Shown here in pieces: positions 6,836 to 7,231 of a DNA stretch of 7,231 bases (positions are counted from its first letter, which is position 1; each line of letters starts with the position of its first letter). Source of the DNA: JAGTVG01 sp964389805 (GTDB lineage Bacteria; Bacteroidota; Bacteroidia; Cytophagales; Cyclobacteriaceae); assembly GCA_964389805.1 (NCBI GenBank), contig CAYMFU010000236.1, forward strand, positions 1 to 7,231. The letters are read 5' to 3'. The notes beneath the pieces are model-generated. The model searched no databases. It worked only from the letters and a program-made list of their open reading frames with translations, and was not told the DNA's origin. The translations under genes and the position numbers were made by a program.

Positions 6836-7231
6836 CTATTGGGATATTTCTTGCTCCTGTATACTTTTAAGAACGGCCACCCAATCCTCATTTAAATCGT
6901 ATTCTTCTTTCGTGCCGATCTGAAAATTTAACTCTGATAGGTTAGTTATAATAACTGGTAATTCATGCGAATCAAATAATTCTCCTCCATTTCTTGGATC
7001 AAACCATTTCAGCTCATAGGATTTTTGAGGATTAAGGCGAACGGAAGAAGCTCCCCCTGAAGGAATATAAATTGCAATCACATCATCATCCATAGCAAAG
7101 CCATAATTTGATCTTGGTGATACTATATCATCTACAGGCTTCATTTGGTCTATCGGGAGATTATCGAGAAAGAAATTCGTTGCCAGGGATGTCATTTCCC
7201 AGAGCTTGTCCCTGGATCTGAAATCTTCACA
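6836..7231 (-). CDS. C-terminal end of a DUF4038 (GH140-like) glycoside hydrolase with collagen-binding-like domain (partial)
   Basis: Partial gene: the - strand frame stays open to the window edge, so 131 C-terminal residues are visible. The internal ATG at 7195 is not the start, since the frame continues upstream with CEDFRSRDKLWE. That segment and TSLATNFFLDNLP resemble the last helix of DUF4038 (apiosidase-like, GH140) catalytic domains. Next comes a beta-rich domain with VIAIYIPSGG, a leucine/asparagine strand and YELKWFDPRNGGEL, the signature of the so-called putative collagen-binding domain (Collagen_bind_2) that typically ends these proteins, and DWVAVLK near the C-terminus fits as well. 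Family members in Bacteroidota are usually secreted and act on plant or algal polysaccharides; GH140 includes apiosidases acting on rhamnogalacturonan II. The catalytic residues and signal peptide are outside the window, so substrate cannot be stated. The dehydratase gene begins 29 bases after its stop. Confidence 0.75.
   Translation of the reverse strand, partial: CEDFRSRDKLWEMTSLATNFFLDNLPIDQMKPVDDIVSPRSNYGFAMDDDVIAIYIPSGGASSVRLNPQKSYELKWFDPRNGGELFDSHELPVIITNLSELNFQIGTKEEYDLNEDWVAVLKSIQEQEISQ

Noticed and set aside
1..7231. CRISPR arrays, tRNA or rRNA genes, transposases, integrases, toxin-antitoxin or defence systems
   Set aside because: No spaced direct repeats, cloverleaf-like sequences, IS-type inverted ends or relevant protein motifs were seen on either strand; coding genes fill nearly all the window.

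Overview
This window is ordinary chromosomal DNA, probably from a member of the phylum Bacteroidota. The signs are low GC content, A/T-rich intergenic DNA, almost no Shine-Dalgarno sequences before start codons, an orphan single-domain response regulator of the IDDNEIDN type, and the end of a large secreted-type carbohydrate enzyme of the DUF4038/collagen-binding class. Nothing points to a mobile element, prophage, CRISPR array, tRNA or rRNA. I did not find a convincing new multi-gene system.

Layout of the left half (+ strand). Bases 1-615 are the C-terminal end of glutamate synthase large subunit (gltB), cut by the window edge. It is followed 11 bases later by a complete small subunit gene, gltD (627-2099). 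A strong intrinsic terminator (2126-2166) closes this unit. A 185-base A/T-rich intergenic stretch then leads to a 482-residue, all-helical protein of unknown function (2285-3733) with TPR-like segments.

Layout of the right half (- strand). Read in the direction of transcription, from the right edge leftwards, there are four genes: the tail of a DUF4038/GH140-like glycoside hydrolase (7231-6836, cut by the edge); a PLP-dependent serine/threonine dehydratase or serine racemase-like enzyme (6806-5850); an ALDH7-type aldehyde dehydrogenase (5815-4265), likely an alpha-aminoadipic semialdehyde dehydrogenase; and a stand-alone CheY-like response regulator (4159-3740). The first three are 29 and 34 bases apart and may be co-transcribed. 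The response regulator is set off by a 105-base gap with small dyads. It converges with the unknown helical protein, leaving only 6 bases between their stop codons.

How the genes may work together. GltB/GltD make glutamate from glutamine and 2-oxoglutarate using NADPH. The ALDH7 enzyme would finish conversion of lysine to 2-aminoadipate, and the PLP enzyme would deaminate or racemise hydroxy-amino acids. A shared amino-acid/nitrogen theme is plausible, but the two halves lie on opposite strands and are not one operon. The least explained items are the helical protein, its possible link to the convergent response regulator, and a shared TTGAATTCAAA sequence lying upstream of both genes.
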